Below are positions 56,828 to 64,000 of a stretch of DNA of 64,000 nt, piece by piece. The first letter of the stretch is position 1. Each line of letters opens with the position of its first letter. Location: positions 18,857-82,856 of the forward strand of contig NZ_SLXP01000015.1 in NCBI RefSeq assembly GCF_004343075.1. The letters are read 5' to 3'. Made by a program: the position numbers and the translations under genes. Below the pieces are notes generated by a model, which saw only the letters and a list, made by a program, of their open reading frames with translations, ran no database searches and was not told the origin of the DNA. The stretch is from Rhodovulum marinum (GTDB taxonomy: Bacteria; Pseudomonadota; Alphaproteobacteria; Rhodobacterales; Rhodobacteraceae).

Positions 56828-57805
56828 CTATCCTCCGGTGACAAGGCGGGCCGCCGCCAGATACAGCGGGATGCCCAGCGTCAGGTTGAACGGGAAGGTG
56901 ATCCCCAACGACAGCGTCAGGTAGATCGAGGGGTTCGCATCCGGCAGCGCCACCCGCATCGCCGCCGGCACCGCGATATACGAGGCCGAGGCCGCCAGCG
57001 TCATCATCAGCACCACGCCGCCCAGCGAAAGGCCCAGCCCCAGCCCCAGGATCAGCCCGAAAACCGCGCCGATGGGCGGCATCAGCACGCCAAAGGCCAA
57101 GAGCCCCGGCGTGATGACGCCCCGGCTGCCGCGCAGGTTCCGCCCCGCGACCAGCCCCATGTCCAGCAGGAACAGGCACAGCACGCCCTTGAACGGCGAG
57201 ACGATGAAGCTTTCGATTTCGGCCAGCCCGGCGGGGCCGGTGATCCAGCCGATGGCGAAGGCGCCCAGCAGCAGAACGATGGACCCGTTCAGCAGGATTT
57301 CCCGCCAAAGGCCCGGTTCCATCTCGGCCTGTCCGCCGCGGCGCATCACCAGCCACAGGGCGGCCAGGATCGCCGGGGCCTCCATTATGGCGGCGACGGC
57401 GACCATGAAGCCCTCGGCGGCGATGCCCTGGCTGGCCAGGACGGAACTGGCCGCGACGAAGGTGACGATCGAGATCGAGCCGTAATGCCCCGCCACCGCG
57501 CCCGCATCGACCGGCCCCAGCCGGGTCATCGCGCGCAACAGCGCGTAGGCCACGAAGGGAATTCCCGCCGACAGCACCAGCCCCGCCAAGAGCGCCAGCA
57601 GCAGGGTCGCGTCCAGCCCGTGCGCCGCGACCCCCGCGCCGCCCTTGAAGCCGATGGCGAACAACAGGTAGATCGACAGCGCCTTGGCCGCGGCCTCGGG
57701 CACGGTCAGGTCGGACCGGGCGAGCGCCGCGGCCACGCCCAACGCAAAGCTGAGGATGATCGGCGACAGCAGGTTGCCCGCCGCAAGCGTCAGGATGTCG
57801 GCCAT
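56828..57805 (-). CDS. sbtA: Sodium-dependent bicarbonate transporter SbtA
   Basis: 325 residues, about ten membrane helices in two inverted halves (first half from LSPIILSFALGVAAALARSD; second from ILLNGSIVLLLGAFAIGWIT). GHYGSISIVTFVAA and AASASYIAVPAAMR resemble the substrate-site regions of SbtA. It should import bicarbonate with sodium. A carbonic anhydrase gene lies 58 bp upstream and sbtB 4 bp downstream on the same strand, forming one module. Confidence 0.88.
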   Translation of the reverse strand: MADILTLAAGNLLSPIILSFALGVAAALARSDLTVPEAAAKALSIYLLFAIGFKGGAGVAAHGLDATLLLALLAGLVLSAGIPFVAYALLRAMTRLGPVDAGAVAGHYGSISIVTFVAASSVLASQGIAAEGFMVAVAAIMEAPAILAALWLVMRRGGQAEMEPGLWREILLNGSIVLLLGAFAIGWITGPAGLAEIESFIVSPFKGVLCLFLLDMGLVAGRNLRGSRGVITPGLLAFGVLMPPIGAVFGLILGLGLGLSLGGVVLMMTLAASASYIAVPAAMRVALPDANPSIYLTLSLGITFPFNLTLGIPLYLAAARLVTGG

Positions 57806-57863
57806 GCGCCCCTCCGTGCCGGTCCTGCGGTCACGCTAGCCCGCGCTGGTCCCGGACGAAAGG

Positions 57864-58514
57864 TCAGACCGGCACGAACCGGTCGCTGGCCGGATCGTAG
57901 CATTCGACGACGCCCTCGCCGATATCGTTCCACAGCCCGTGCAGCGCCAGTTCCTCGGCCTCGACGGCGTCGCGCACGAAGGGGAAGGACATCAGGTTTT
58001 CCAGCGAGACCAGAACCGCGTCCTTTTCCATCGCCTCCAGCCGGGCGGATTCGTCGGCGATGTTGGCCTTGCGTTCATAGCTGGGGCGCAGGATGTCCAT
58101 CCAGCGGCCGATGAAGCTGGACTTGTCCTCAAGCTGGGGGGCGAGGCCCGCGCACATGTCGTGGCAGCCCCGGACGCCGCCGCACTGGGAATGGCCCACC
58201 ACCAGCAGGTTCGCGACCTTCAGAACGGTGACGGCATATTCCACCGCCGCCGAGGTGCCGTGATGGTCGCCATCGGGCGCGTAGGGCGGCACGAGGCCCG
58301 CGATGTTGCGGTGGATGAAGAATTCGCCCTCGTCCGCGCCGAAGATCGAGGTGACGTGCACGCGCGAGTCGCAGCAGGAAATGATCATGGCGCGCGGGCG
58401 CTGGCCTTCCTCGGCGAGGCGGCGATACCAGGCCTTGTTCTCGGCATGGGTCGTGGCCTTCCAGCCTTGGTAGCGCTGGACCAGGTATTGCGGCAGAGGG
58501 CGGGCGTTCTGCAT
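57864..58514 (-). CDS. Beta-class carbonic anhydrase
   Basis: 216 residues. Zinc ligands Cys47, His108 and Cys111 with the Asp-Arg dyad Asp49/Arg51 (ISCCDSRVHV; VVGHSQCGGVRG). Interconverts CO2 and bicarbonate in the cytoplasm. The start MQNARPLPQY at 58514 follows a GGAGACC site; a longer open frame has no such signal. First gene of the carbonic anhydrase-sbtA-sbtB module, so its job is probably to use or trap the imported bicarbonate. Confidence 0.93.
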   Translation of the reverse strand: MQNARPLPQYLVQRYQGWKATTHAENKAWYRRLAEEGQRPRAMIISCCDSRVHVTSIFGADEGEFFIHRNIAGLVPPYAPDGDHHGTSAAVEYAVTVLKVANLLVVGHSQCGGVRGCHDMCAGLAPQLEDKSSFIGRWMDILRPSYERKANIADESARLEAMEKDAVLVSLENLMSFPFVRDAVEAEELALHGLWNDIGEGVVECYDPASDRFVPV

Positions 58515-58658
58515 CGGGGTCTCCGTTTTCTCTGCGGCTGCATAATGCGCATTTGCCGGAAATTCGAGAGATTTCGCCCCCTTGTCGCAACGCTTTCTTG
58601 ACGCAACCGGGCGAATTCTGCCCGCAGGTGTGGCGGTGGTTTTTTCGGAGGGGAACGA

Positions 58659-59039
58659 GTGTCCCGAGTAGTTGCAATGCGCCAGGACGAACCCCTGAGT
58701 GTGGATTCGGACCGCCTGGCGGACATGTTCGTCGAGTTGGGCGAGACCCGGGCGGCGGATCTGGTGGCGCTTTCGGTCGAGCGGCTGGAGGCGCTGATGG
58801 CAAGCCTGGACGTGGCCACGGCGCAGGTGCGGCCCGGCGATTGCATCGACCTGGCCGGGCAGATCCGGGCGCTGGGCGATTCGCTGGGGCTGCTCAGCCT
58901 GTCGGTGGCGGCCCGGGGCGTGGCCCGCGCGGTGCAGTCGGGCGACCCGGTGGCGGTGGCCGCGACGATGGCGCGGCTGCGGCGGCTGGCGCTGCGGTCG
59001 TTCCGGATCGCGGCCGAGTTGCAGCACCGGTCGGGCTGA
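58659..59039 (+). CDS. Small helical protein, Hpt-like without a phospho-acceptor His
   Basis: 126 residues, GTG start at 58659 with GGAGGGG 5 bp upstream. Predicted all-helical with a DRLADMFVELGETRAADLVA start and repeated small-residue helices, resembling histidine-phosphotransfer-type four-helix bundles. The only His is in the C-terminal ELQHRSG, so phosphotransfer is unlikely. Function unknown. Divergent from the carbonic anhydrase gene and 70 bp before the aminopeptidase. Confidence 0.65.
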   Translation: MSRVVAMRQDEPLSVDSDRLADMFVELGETRAADLVALSVERLEALMASLDVATAQVRPGDCIDLAGQIRALGDSLGLLSLSVAARGVARAVQSGDPVAVAATMARLRRLALRSFRIAAELQHRSG

Positions 59040-59109
59040 ACCCGCTTGCGGGCGCGGGCGAAGCGGGTAGGGTCGGGGCGTTCCCACCCCGCCGGAGGAT
59101 TGCCCGCCC

Positions 59110-60492
59110 ATGTCGCCCCGTTTCGCCGCGCCCGATGAGGTTTCGCTGCCGCTTCATGTTGTCGAGGAGGCCGCGCTGGAGGATTGGCGCGCCGCCCGCC
59201 CCGCGGCCGAGGCGGCCTGGCTGACGGCCACCGGGTTTGCCGCCGGGCTGGGCGAGGTGGCGATCCTGCCCGGCGCGGGCGGCGCGGTTGCGGGGGCGGT
59301 TGCGGGCCTTGGCACTGCGGGCGCCCGGGCGCGCGGGCGGTTCCACCTGGCCGGCATCGCGGCGCGCCTGCCCGAGGGTGTCTGGCACCTGGAAACCGGC
59401 CTGTCCGGCCCCGCGCTGGAGGCCGAGGCGTTGGGCCTGTTGCTGGCCGCCTACCGGTTCGACCGCTACCGCGCGCAGACCCCGCTCAAGGCCCGGTTCA
59501 AGGCGCCCGCCGGTGTCGATGCCGCGCGGATCGAGGCGCTGGCCGCGGGCGAGGTGCTGACCCGCGACCTGATCAACATGCCCGCCGCCGACATGGGGCC
59601 CGAGGCGCTGGAGGACGCGCTGTTCGCGCTGGCCGCCCGCCACGGCGCCACCGCCAGCGCCATTCGCGGCTACGAGCTGATCGCGCGGAACTTCCCGATG
59701 ATCCACGCGGTGGGCCGCGCCGGCCCGCAGGCCCCGCGCCTTTTGGAGCTGCGCTGGGGCGATGCCGGGCCGCGGCTGACGCTGGTGGGCAAGGGGGTGT
59801 GTTTCGACACCGGGGGGCTGGACATCAAGCCCTCGGCCTCGATGGGCCTGATGAAGAAGGACATGGGCGGCGCGGCCACCGTGATGGGCCTGGCCCATGC
59901 GATCATGGCGCTGGGCCTGCCGCTGCGGTTGCGCGTGCTGATCCCGGCGGTCGAGAATTCGGTGTCGTCCACGTCCTTCCGCCCGCAGGACATCCTGACC
60001 GCGCGCAACGGGCTGACCGTCGAGGTCAACAATACCGATGCCGAGGGGCGGCTTGTGCTGGCCGATGCGCTGGCCCTTGCGGCCGAGGAGGAGTGCGAGG
60101 CGCTGATCTCGATGGCGACGCTGACCGGGGCGGCGCGGGTGGCCGTCGGCCCCGATATCGCGCCGTTCTATACCGAGGACGACGCGCTGGCCGCTGCGAT
60201 TTCGGGGGCCGCCACCGACGCCGCCGACCCGGTCTGGCGGATGCCGTTCCACGCGCCCTACGAAACGATGATCGAACCCGGAATCGCCGACCTGGACAAC
60301 GCGCCCAAGGGCGGGTTCGCGGGCTCGATCACCGCGGCGCTGTTCCTGCGCCGGTTCGCGGGGGCCGCGCGCTATGCCCATTTCGACATCTACGGCTGGC
60401 AGCCCGCCGATGCCCCCGCCCGGCCCAAGGGCGGCGTCGGCCAGGGCGCGCGGGCGATCCTGGGGGCGCTGCCCGGCGCGCTGGGGCTGTGA
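59110..60492 (+). CDS. Leucyl aminopeptidase family (M17) metallopeptidase
   Basis: 460 residues. The M17 catalytic domain has GKGVCFDTGGLDIKPSASMG (metal-binding Lys and Asp), the signature NTDAEGRLVLADAL (Asn308 to Arg314 with metal-binding Asp310 and Glu312) and LISMATLTGAARVA. Cytoplasmic hexameric enzymes of this family remove N-terminal residues and help peptide turnover. The following NlpC/P60 gene starts within its stop codon (GTGA). Confidence 0.93.
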   Translation: MSPRFAAPDEVSLPLHVVEEAALEDWRAARPAAEAAWLTATGFAAGLGEVAILPGAGGAVAGAVAGLGTAGARARGRFHLAGIAARLPEGVWHLETGLSGPALEAEALGLLLAAYRFDRYRAQTPLKARFKAPAGVDAARIEALAAGEVLTRDLINMPAADMGPEALEDALFALAARHGATASAIRGYELIARNFPMIHAVGRAGPQAPRLLELRWGDAGPRLTLVGKGVCFDTGGLDIKPSASMGLMKKDMGGAATVMGLAHAIMALGLPLRLRVLIPAVENSVSSTSFRPQDILTARNGLTVEVNNTDAEGRLVLADALALAAEEECEALISMATLTGAARVAVGPDIAPFYTEDDALAAAISGAATDAADPVWRMPFHAPYETMIEPGIADLDNAPKGGFAGSITAALFLRRFAGAARYAHFDIYGWQPADAPARPKGGVGQGARAILGALPGALGL

Positions 60493-61319
60493 GCGACCGG
60501 CGCGAGACGCCCGCCAACGGCCGGGTCGCCGCTCTGCACCTGGCGGGGCAGGTTCAGGCCGCGCGGTTCGTGCAGCCCGTCCTGCACCGCGTGACCCGCC
60601 CGCTGGCCGACCTGCTGCGCGCCCCCGGCGGGCCGCGCGAACGCCAGCTGGTGCTTGGCGAGGGATTCGAGGTGCTGGAGGTGCACGAAGGCCATGCCTT
60701 CGGCTGGGCCGCGCGGGACGGGTTCGTGGGCTATGTCGCGGCCGGGGCGCTGTGCGATGCCGTGCCCGAGCCCACCCATATCGTCGCCGTGCCCGCCAGC
60801 CACGCCTATTCCGCGCCCGACCTGAAACGGCCCGAGATCTGCGGCCTCAGCTTCGGCTCGCGGGTGCGGGTCGTGTCGGCCAGCGGCGCGTTCTTCGAAA
60901 CCGCGCAAGGCTGGTTCGTGCCGAAACCGCACCTGCGCCCGGCGAACGCGCCCTTTGCCGACCCGGTGACGGTGGCGCAGATGTTTTTCGGCGCGCCCTA
61001 CCTGTGGGGCGGCAATGCGATCTGGGGAATCGACTGTTCGGGGCTGGTGCAGGCGGCGTGGCTGGCCGCTGGCCGCGCCTGCCCCGGCGACAGCGACCAG
61101 CAGGAACGCGCGCTGGGTACGGCGCTGGCCCCCGGCACGCCGCCCGAACGGGGCGACCTGTTGTTCTGGAAGGGGCATGTCGCGATCGTGGTGGACCCGG
61201 GGGTGATGATCCACGCGAACGGGCACACGATGTCGGTGGCCTATGAACGCATCGACGAGGGCATCGCCCGGATCGCGGCGGCGGGCGATGGGCCGGTGAC
61301 GGCGCACCGGCGGGTCTAG
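60489..61319 (+). CDS. NlpC/P60 family cell-wall peptidase
   Basis: 276 residues, GTG start overlapping the aminopeptidase stop by 4 bp. SH3-like segments (about 40-150, GHAFGWAARDGFVGYVAAGA) precede the NlpC/P60 domain with catalytic Cys183 (GIDCSGLVQAAW) and His230 (KGHVAIVVDPG). Such enzymes cleave gamma-D-Glu-DAP bonds in peptidoglycan peptides. No signal peptide is seen, so it may act on recycled muropeptides in the cytoplasm, which fits coupling to an aminopeptidase. Confidence 0.88.
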   Translation: MSDRRETPANGRVAALHLAGQVQAARFVQPVLHRVTRPLADLLRAPGGPRERQLVLGEGFEVLEVHEGHAFGWAARDGFVGYVAAGALCDAVPEPTHIVAVPASHAYSAPDLKRPEICGLSFGSRVRVVSASGAFFETAQGWFVPKPHLRPANAPFADPVTVAQMFFGAPYLWGGNAIWGIDCSGLVQAAWLAAGRACPGDSDQQERALGTALAPGTPPERGDLLFWKGHVAIVVDPGVMIHANGHTMSVAYERIDEGIARIAAAGDGPVTAHRRV

Positions 61320-61328
61320 GGGGCGGGG

Positions 61329-61673
61329 CTAGTCGACCGGGCGGATCAGCTTCTTGTCGAGGACACGCAGCACGGTTTTCAGGTCATGGCCGCGCTTCAG
61401 GATCTGCCCGTCCATCCCGATCACCGCGTACTGGCCCTGCCTGTTGCGCAGCCGGGGGCGTTTCTCGATGCGGTAAAGCGGATGTTCGGCGGTGCGGCGG
61501 AAGATCGAGAAGACCGCCACCTCGCGCAGGCAGGAAATGCCGTAATCGCGCCACTCGCCCGCGGCGACCATCCGGCCGTAAAGCGTGAGGATGACCCCCA
61601 TCTCGGCCCGGTCGAAGGCCACTTGCTCGGGCGTGCTGGCCCGGGGAAACGGGGTCGGCGGGACGACGTTCAT
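61329..61673 (-). CDS. DUF2794 protein
   Basis: 114 residues; MGVILTLYGRMVAAGEWRDY, SCLREVAVFSIFRR and YRIEKRPRLRNRQGQYAVIG match the small alphaproteobacterial DUF2794 family of unknown function. The start MNVVPPTPFP at 61673 is taken; upstream codons extend the frame without similarity. Convergent with the NlpC/P60 gene, 9 bp apart. Confidence 0.85.
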   Translation of the reverse strand: MNVVPPTPFPRASTPEQVAFDRAEMGVILTLYGRMVAAGEWRDYGISCLREVAVFSIFRRTAEHPLYRIEKRPRLRNRQGQYAVIGMDGQILKRGHDLKTVLRVLDKKLIRPVD

Positions 61674-61796
61674 CCGCCCAGCGTGCCGCCGCGCGCGCGG
61701 CAAATCAAGACCTGCCCGGGTTTTGCCGCGAAATTACCTTTGCATGGCCCGGCGCGTTCCGCGGTGCTGCCGGGATTCGGGGCGACATTTTCCCCA

Positions 61797-61857
61797 TAGC
61801 GAAGACGCTACCCCGGTGCCGCGGATTAACAGCCCCCACCCAGCCCGCGGCACCGGG
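61797..61857. ncRNA. Two adjacent hairpins, candidate structured RNA or terminator
   Basis: TAGCG-AAGA-CGCTA (61797-61810) followed by perfect 13-bp arms CCCGGTGCCGCGG (61812-61824) and CCGCGGCACCGGG (61845-61857) around a 20-base loop, then CTTTCGCTTT and a C/T-rich run. It lies in a 425-bp gap with no gene. Direction and function are not determined. Confidence 0.3.
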
Positions 61858-61923
61858 ACTTTCGCTTTCCCCCCCTTTTTCCGATGAGGATGTCAGGCGG
61901 CGGTTCCTTGTGCGACCGGTGCA

Positions 61924-61982
61924 TGGGGGGCGCTGCCCCCCGTCCTGCGGACTCCCCCCGGGATATTTTCGGCCAGAAGAAG
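61924..61982 (-). repeat. Dispersed intergenic repeat, copy H1
   Basis: Reverse orientation: GGGGGGCGCTGCCCCCC hairpin, then CCCCCCGGGATATTTTCGGC and CAGAAGAAG. Head-to-head with copy H2. Confidence 0.8.
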
Positions 61983-61991
61983 AAACGATCT

Positions 61992-62082
61992 GTTCTTCTT
62001 CTTGGTGCAAGTACCCTGGGGGGTCTGGGGGGCAAAGCCCCCCAGCCGGTCGCCCCGGCGATAGCCGGGGCGACCGGCTGGG
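61992..62082 (+). repeat. Dispersed intergenic repeat, copy H2
   Basis: TTCTTCTTCTTGGTGCAAGT followed by ACCCTGGGGGGTC, GGGGGGCAAAGCCCCCC, and a perfect 19-bp stem CCCAGCCGGTCGCCCCGGC with loop GATA (62041-62082). Lies directly behind the imuB 3' end. Confidence 0.8.
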
Positions 62083-62098
62083 CCGCCCCGTCGGCCGT

Positions 62099-63742
62099 TC
62101 ACCCGAACGCCCCCTGGCAGAACCAGCCCGGGGATGTCTCCTTGCCATGGGCATAGTACAGCCACAGCCGCCGGCCGCCCTCGGTGTCCATCCGCCAGTA
62201 GTCGCGCGGCCCAGACCGCCAGGCGGGATCGTCCAGCCACCATTCCGGCGCGATCCGCTCGGGGCCGATGGCGCCGATGGTCGCGAAATCCCGGCGCCGC
62301 CAGCGGAACCGCGCCGGGGGCGTGGGGGTGTCGGGCGCGGTGACCGGTTCGGGCGGGAAGATCAGCAGCGGGCGTGGCCGGTCGCGGGCGGGCCAGTCCG
62401 GCACCGGGGCCGACCAGGCGGCGGCCAGCACCTGCCAGCCCTTTTCGGGGATGTGGCTTTCGGCGGGCGCGACCCGGGTGACCGCCTCGAGTCCGACCCG
62501 CGCGCCGATTCGCCCGATGAGATCCGCAAGCGCCGCCTCGGCGCCGCCGGGGGCGGTGGCGGCGCGGGCGGCCTCGGCATGGCCCGCGTGCTGGCGGGCG
62601 TGGACGGGTTCGGTCTCGGGGGCCTGGAGCCTGAGCCGGTCGATGCCGGGGCCGGCGTCGATCGCCTCCAGCTTCAGCGCGATCAGCGGGCGGATGCGAT
62701 CGGGCGCGGCGGTGGGCTGGGCCAGGCCGATGTCCACGGTTTCCACCGCGTGATCGCAGCGGAACGCTTGCAGCCGCACCCGCCGCGCGCCCTGCCCGGC
62801 CCGGGCCAGCCGGGTGCACAGCGCGGGCAGCAGCCGGTCGAGCCCCGCGAGGATGTCCGCCTCGAGCCCGATCGGGTCGGGCAGGGTCAGGCGCACGGCG
62901 AAATGGGGCTGGGCGCGCAGCGGCGAGACCGGTTCGGGTTCGGCCCCCAGCGCCTGGTCGAGCCGGCGCACCAGGTCGCGCCCGAAGCGGCGGGCGAGCG
63001 GGGCGCGCGGCATCCCCAGGATATCCGCCACCCGGTGCAGCCCCAGCCGGGCCAGCCCCGCGACCGTGTCGGGCGGCAGGCGCAGCGCGGCCATCGGCAG
63101 GGGGGCAAGGGCCGCGCGGGTCTGGCCCGGCGGTGCGATCCGGGGCGCGCGGGGGGCGTCGGGCAGGGGCGGGTGGCGCTGCCAGGGCTGGCGTTTCGCG
63201 GCGCGCGCGCGGGTCGCGCGGGCCTCTTGCGCGATGGCATCGCCCGAGCGGTGCGCCGCGGCCCGCTGCCCGGCAAAGCGCGCCAGCGCCCAGGCCGCGC
63301 CGCGGGTATCGGCCAGCCCGGCCCGCACGCCAAGGCCCAGCCGGTCGCAATCGGCCTGTATCTCGGCGATCAGCGCCTCTTCGCCACCGAAGAGATGCGC
63401 GCAGCCGGTGATGTCGATCACCAGCGCGTCGGGCGGTTCGGCCGCGACCCAGGGCGAGAACCGGCCGGCCCAGCGCACCAGCCCTGCCAGGAACGCGGCC
63501 TCGCCGGCCGGATCGGCGGGGCAGGTGACAAGGCCCGGACAGATCGCCATCGCATCGCGCATCGGCTGGCCCGGGCGCAGGCCCGCGGCCTCGGCCTCGG
63601 GGTTCAGCGCGGCGATGACCTGGGCGCCGGCCGTCTCGGCGATCACGGCGAAGGGCGCGGGCGGCAACCCGCGCTGGCGGCGCAAAAGGCGGTCCGCGGC
63701 AAGGCGCGGGAACCAGAGCGACAGGATGCGGCGGGCGGGCAT
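62099..63742 (-). CDS. imuB: ImuB, Y-family polymerase-like SOS mutagenesis factor
   Basis: 547 residues. Y-family polymerase fold whose catalytic acidic residues are replaced at the N-terminus (ILSLWFPRLAADRLL where active polymerases have DxDxFF), the hallmark of ImuB. Recognisable are VIDITGCAHLFGGEEALIAE, LGVRAGLADTRGAAWALARF and the HhH-like LARLGLHRVADILGMPRAPL. ImuB bridges DnaE2 and the beta clamp in the mutasome. It is alone here: no imuA upstream (the next gene is divergent), and dnaE2 is about 40 kb away. An SOS box precedes it. Confidence 0.9.
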   Translation of the reverse strand: MPARRILSLWFPRLAADRLLRRQRGLPPAPFAVIAETAGAQVIAALNPEAEAAGLRPGQPMRDAMAICPGLVTCPADPAGEAAFLAGLVRWAGRFSPWVAAEPPDALVIDITGCAHLFGGEEALIAEIQADCDRLGLGVRAGLADTRGAAWALARFAGQRAAAHRSGDAIAQEARATRARAAKRQPWQRHPPLPDAPRAPRIAPPGQTRAALAPLPMAALRLPPDTVAGLARLGLHRVADILGMPRAPLARRFGRDLVRRLDQALGAEPEPVSPLRAQPHFAVRLTLPDPIGLEADILAGLDRLLPALCTRLARAGQGARRVRLQAFRCDHAVETVDIGLAQPTAAPDRIRPLIALKLEAIDAGPGIDRLRLQAPETEPVHARQHAGHAEAARAATAPGGAEAALADLIGRIGARVGLEAVTRVAPAESHIPEKGWQVLAAAWSAPVPDWPARDRPRPLLIFPPEPVTAPDTPTPPARFRWRRRDFATIGAIGPERIAPEWWLDDPAWRSGPRDYWRMDTEGGRRLWLYYAHGKETSPGWFCQGAFG

Positions 63743-63755
63743 GGCGGCAGCAAAT

Positions 63756-63770
63756 GTTCATGATATGTTC
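63756..63770. promoter_or_regulatory. SOS (LexA) box in front of imuB, perfect
   Basis: GTTC-ATGATAT-GTTC, read on the gene strand as GAAC-N7-GAAC, an exact match to the alphaproteobacterial LexA consensus, 14-28 bp upstream of the imuB ATG. Confidence 0.85.
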
Positions 63771-63878
63771 CGAAATCTAGCCTCCGCCCGCCGGGGAGTC
63801 GAGGCCGCCGCCGCCCGCTTGCATCCACGCGGTCTTTCCCGCAGGGTCCGGCCACGGAACGACAGGGAGACATCTGGG

Positions 63879-64000
63879 ATGCGGACGCGTGCGGCGGTTG
63901 CGTATGAGGCGGGGAAGCCTCTTGAGGTGACGGAGGTGGAGCTTGCCGGCCCGAAGGCGGGCGAGGTCCTGGTCGAGATCAAGGCCACCGGCCTGTGCCA
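63879..64000 (+). CDS. Class III alcohol dehydrogenase / S-(hydroxymethyl)glutathione dehydrogenase, 3' cut by window edge
   Basis: The first 40 codons, MRTRAAVAYEAGKPLEVTEV then ELAGPKAGEVLVEIKATGLC, match zinc-dependent medium-chain dehydrogenases that oxidise the glutathione adduct of formaldehyde; the final Cys of this stretch is a catalytic-zinc ligand. GGGAGA lies upstream of the ATG. Other class alcohol dehydrogenases of the same family remain possible because only the N-terminus is visible. Divergent from imuB. Confidence 0.8.
   Translation, partial: MRTRAAVAYEAGKPLEVTEVELAGPKAGEVLVEIKATGLC

Overview
The window is about 64 kb of high-GC DNA from an alphaproteobacterium, most likely order Rhodobacterales (Rhodobacteraceae/Roseobacter group). 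The grounds are the strong GC preference at third codon positions, gene neighbourhoods typical of that group (gpmI-envC-ctpA-rppH, rsfS-rlmH, dapD/dapE, DUF2794), VPLPA-CTERM proteins, and alphaproteobacterial SOS boxes of the form GTTC-N7-GTTC. It looks chromosomal: about 55 protein genes, one tRNA, and no transposase, integrase, phage gene or CRISPR array. Genus cannot be fixed from the sequence alone.

Layout. 1-5.0 kb: end of a VWA-like protein, a membrane protein, trhO, the NAD salvage pair pncA-pncB and a small hypothetical gene. 5.2-8.6 kb (minus): APH-type kinase, AGXT2L-like PLP enzyme and asparaginase II. 8.7-12.2 kb: IalB-like protein, rlmN, an orphan gene and a LOG-family protein. 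12.3-15 kb: dapD, a small conserved gene and dapE. 15-18.7 kb: rnr and an MltB-type lytic transglycosylase. 18.9-30.6 kb (minus): short dnaE2, a methyltransferase, rppH, ctpA, envC-like, gpmI, rlmH, rsfS, a SOUL protein and an MscS channel. 30.7-39.6 kb: leuC, two VPLPA-CTERM genes, leuD, a membrane protein, a secreted endo/exonuclease-phosphatase, leuB and a DMT exporter. 39.6-46.7 kb: tRNA-Pro(CGG), tex (minus) and a glucose-type ABC transporter. 46.8-53.4 kb: a four-gene polysaccharide operon (UDP-xylose synthase, GalE, cellulose-synthase-like GT2, GH26-like glycosidase), a small secreted protein and a KpsS-like capsule protein. 53.4-56.3 kb: asd and a MuiA-like protein. 56.5-58.5 kb (minus): carbonic anhydrase, sbtA and sbtB. 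58.6-61.3 kb: small Hpt-like protein, leucyl aminopeptidase and NlpC/P60. 61.3-64 kb: DUF2794, imuB, and the start of a class III alcohol dehydrogenase.

Most interesting points: (i) the uxs-galE-GT2-GH26 operon looks like a self-contained pathway for an uncharacterised beta-glycan. (ii) The SOS mutasome is split, with imuB and dnaE2 about 40 kb apart, no imuA beside either, an SOS box in front of each, and a DnaE2 that appears to lack its C-terminal OB domain. (iii) A dispersed intergenic repeat occurs at least nine times behind gene 3' ends. Two copies are composite and begin with an 11-bp-phased ATATGAAT array. (iv) A kinase/phospho-lyase pair resembles animal hydroxylysine or ethanolamine-phosphate catabolism. 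(v) A carbonic anhydrase-SbtA-SbtB bicarbonate module is present. (vi) A 19-codon leader ORF with a strong ribosome binding site is coupled to rsfS. All names come from reading the translations; no database search was run.
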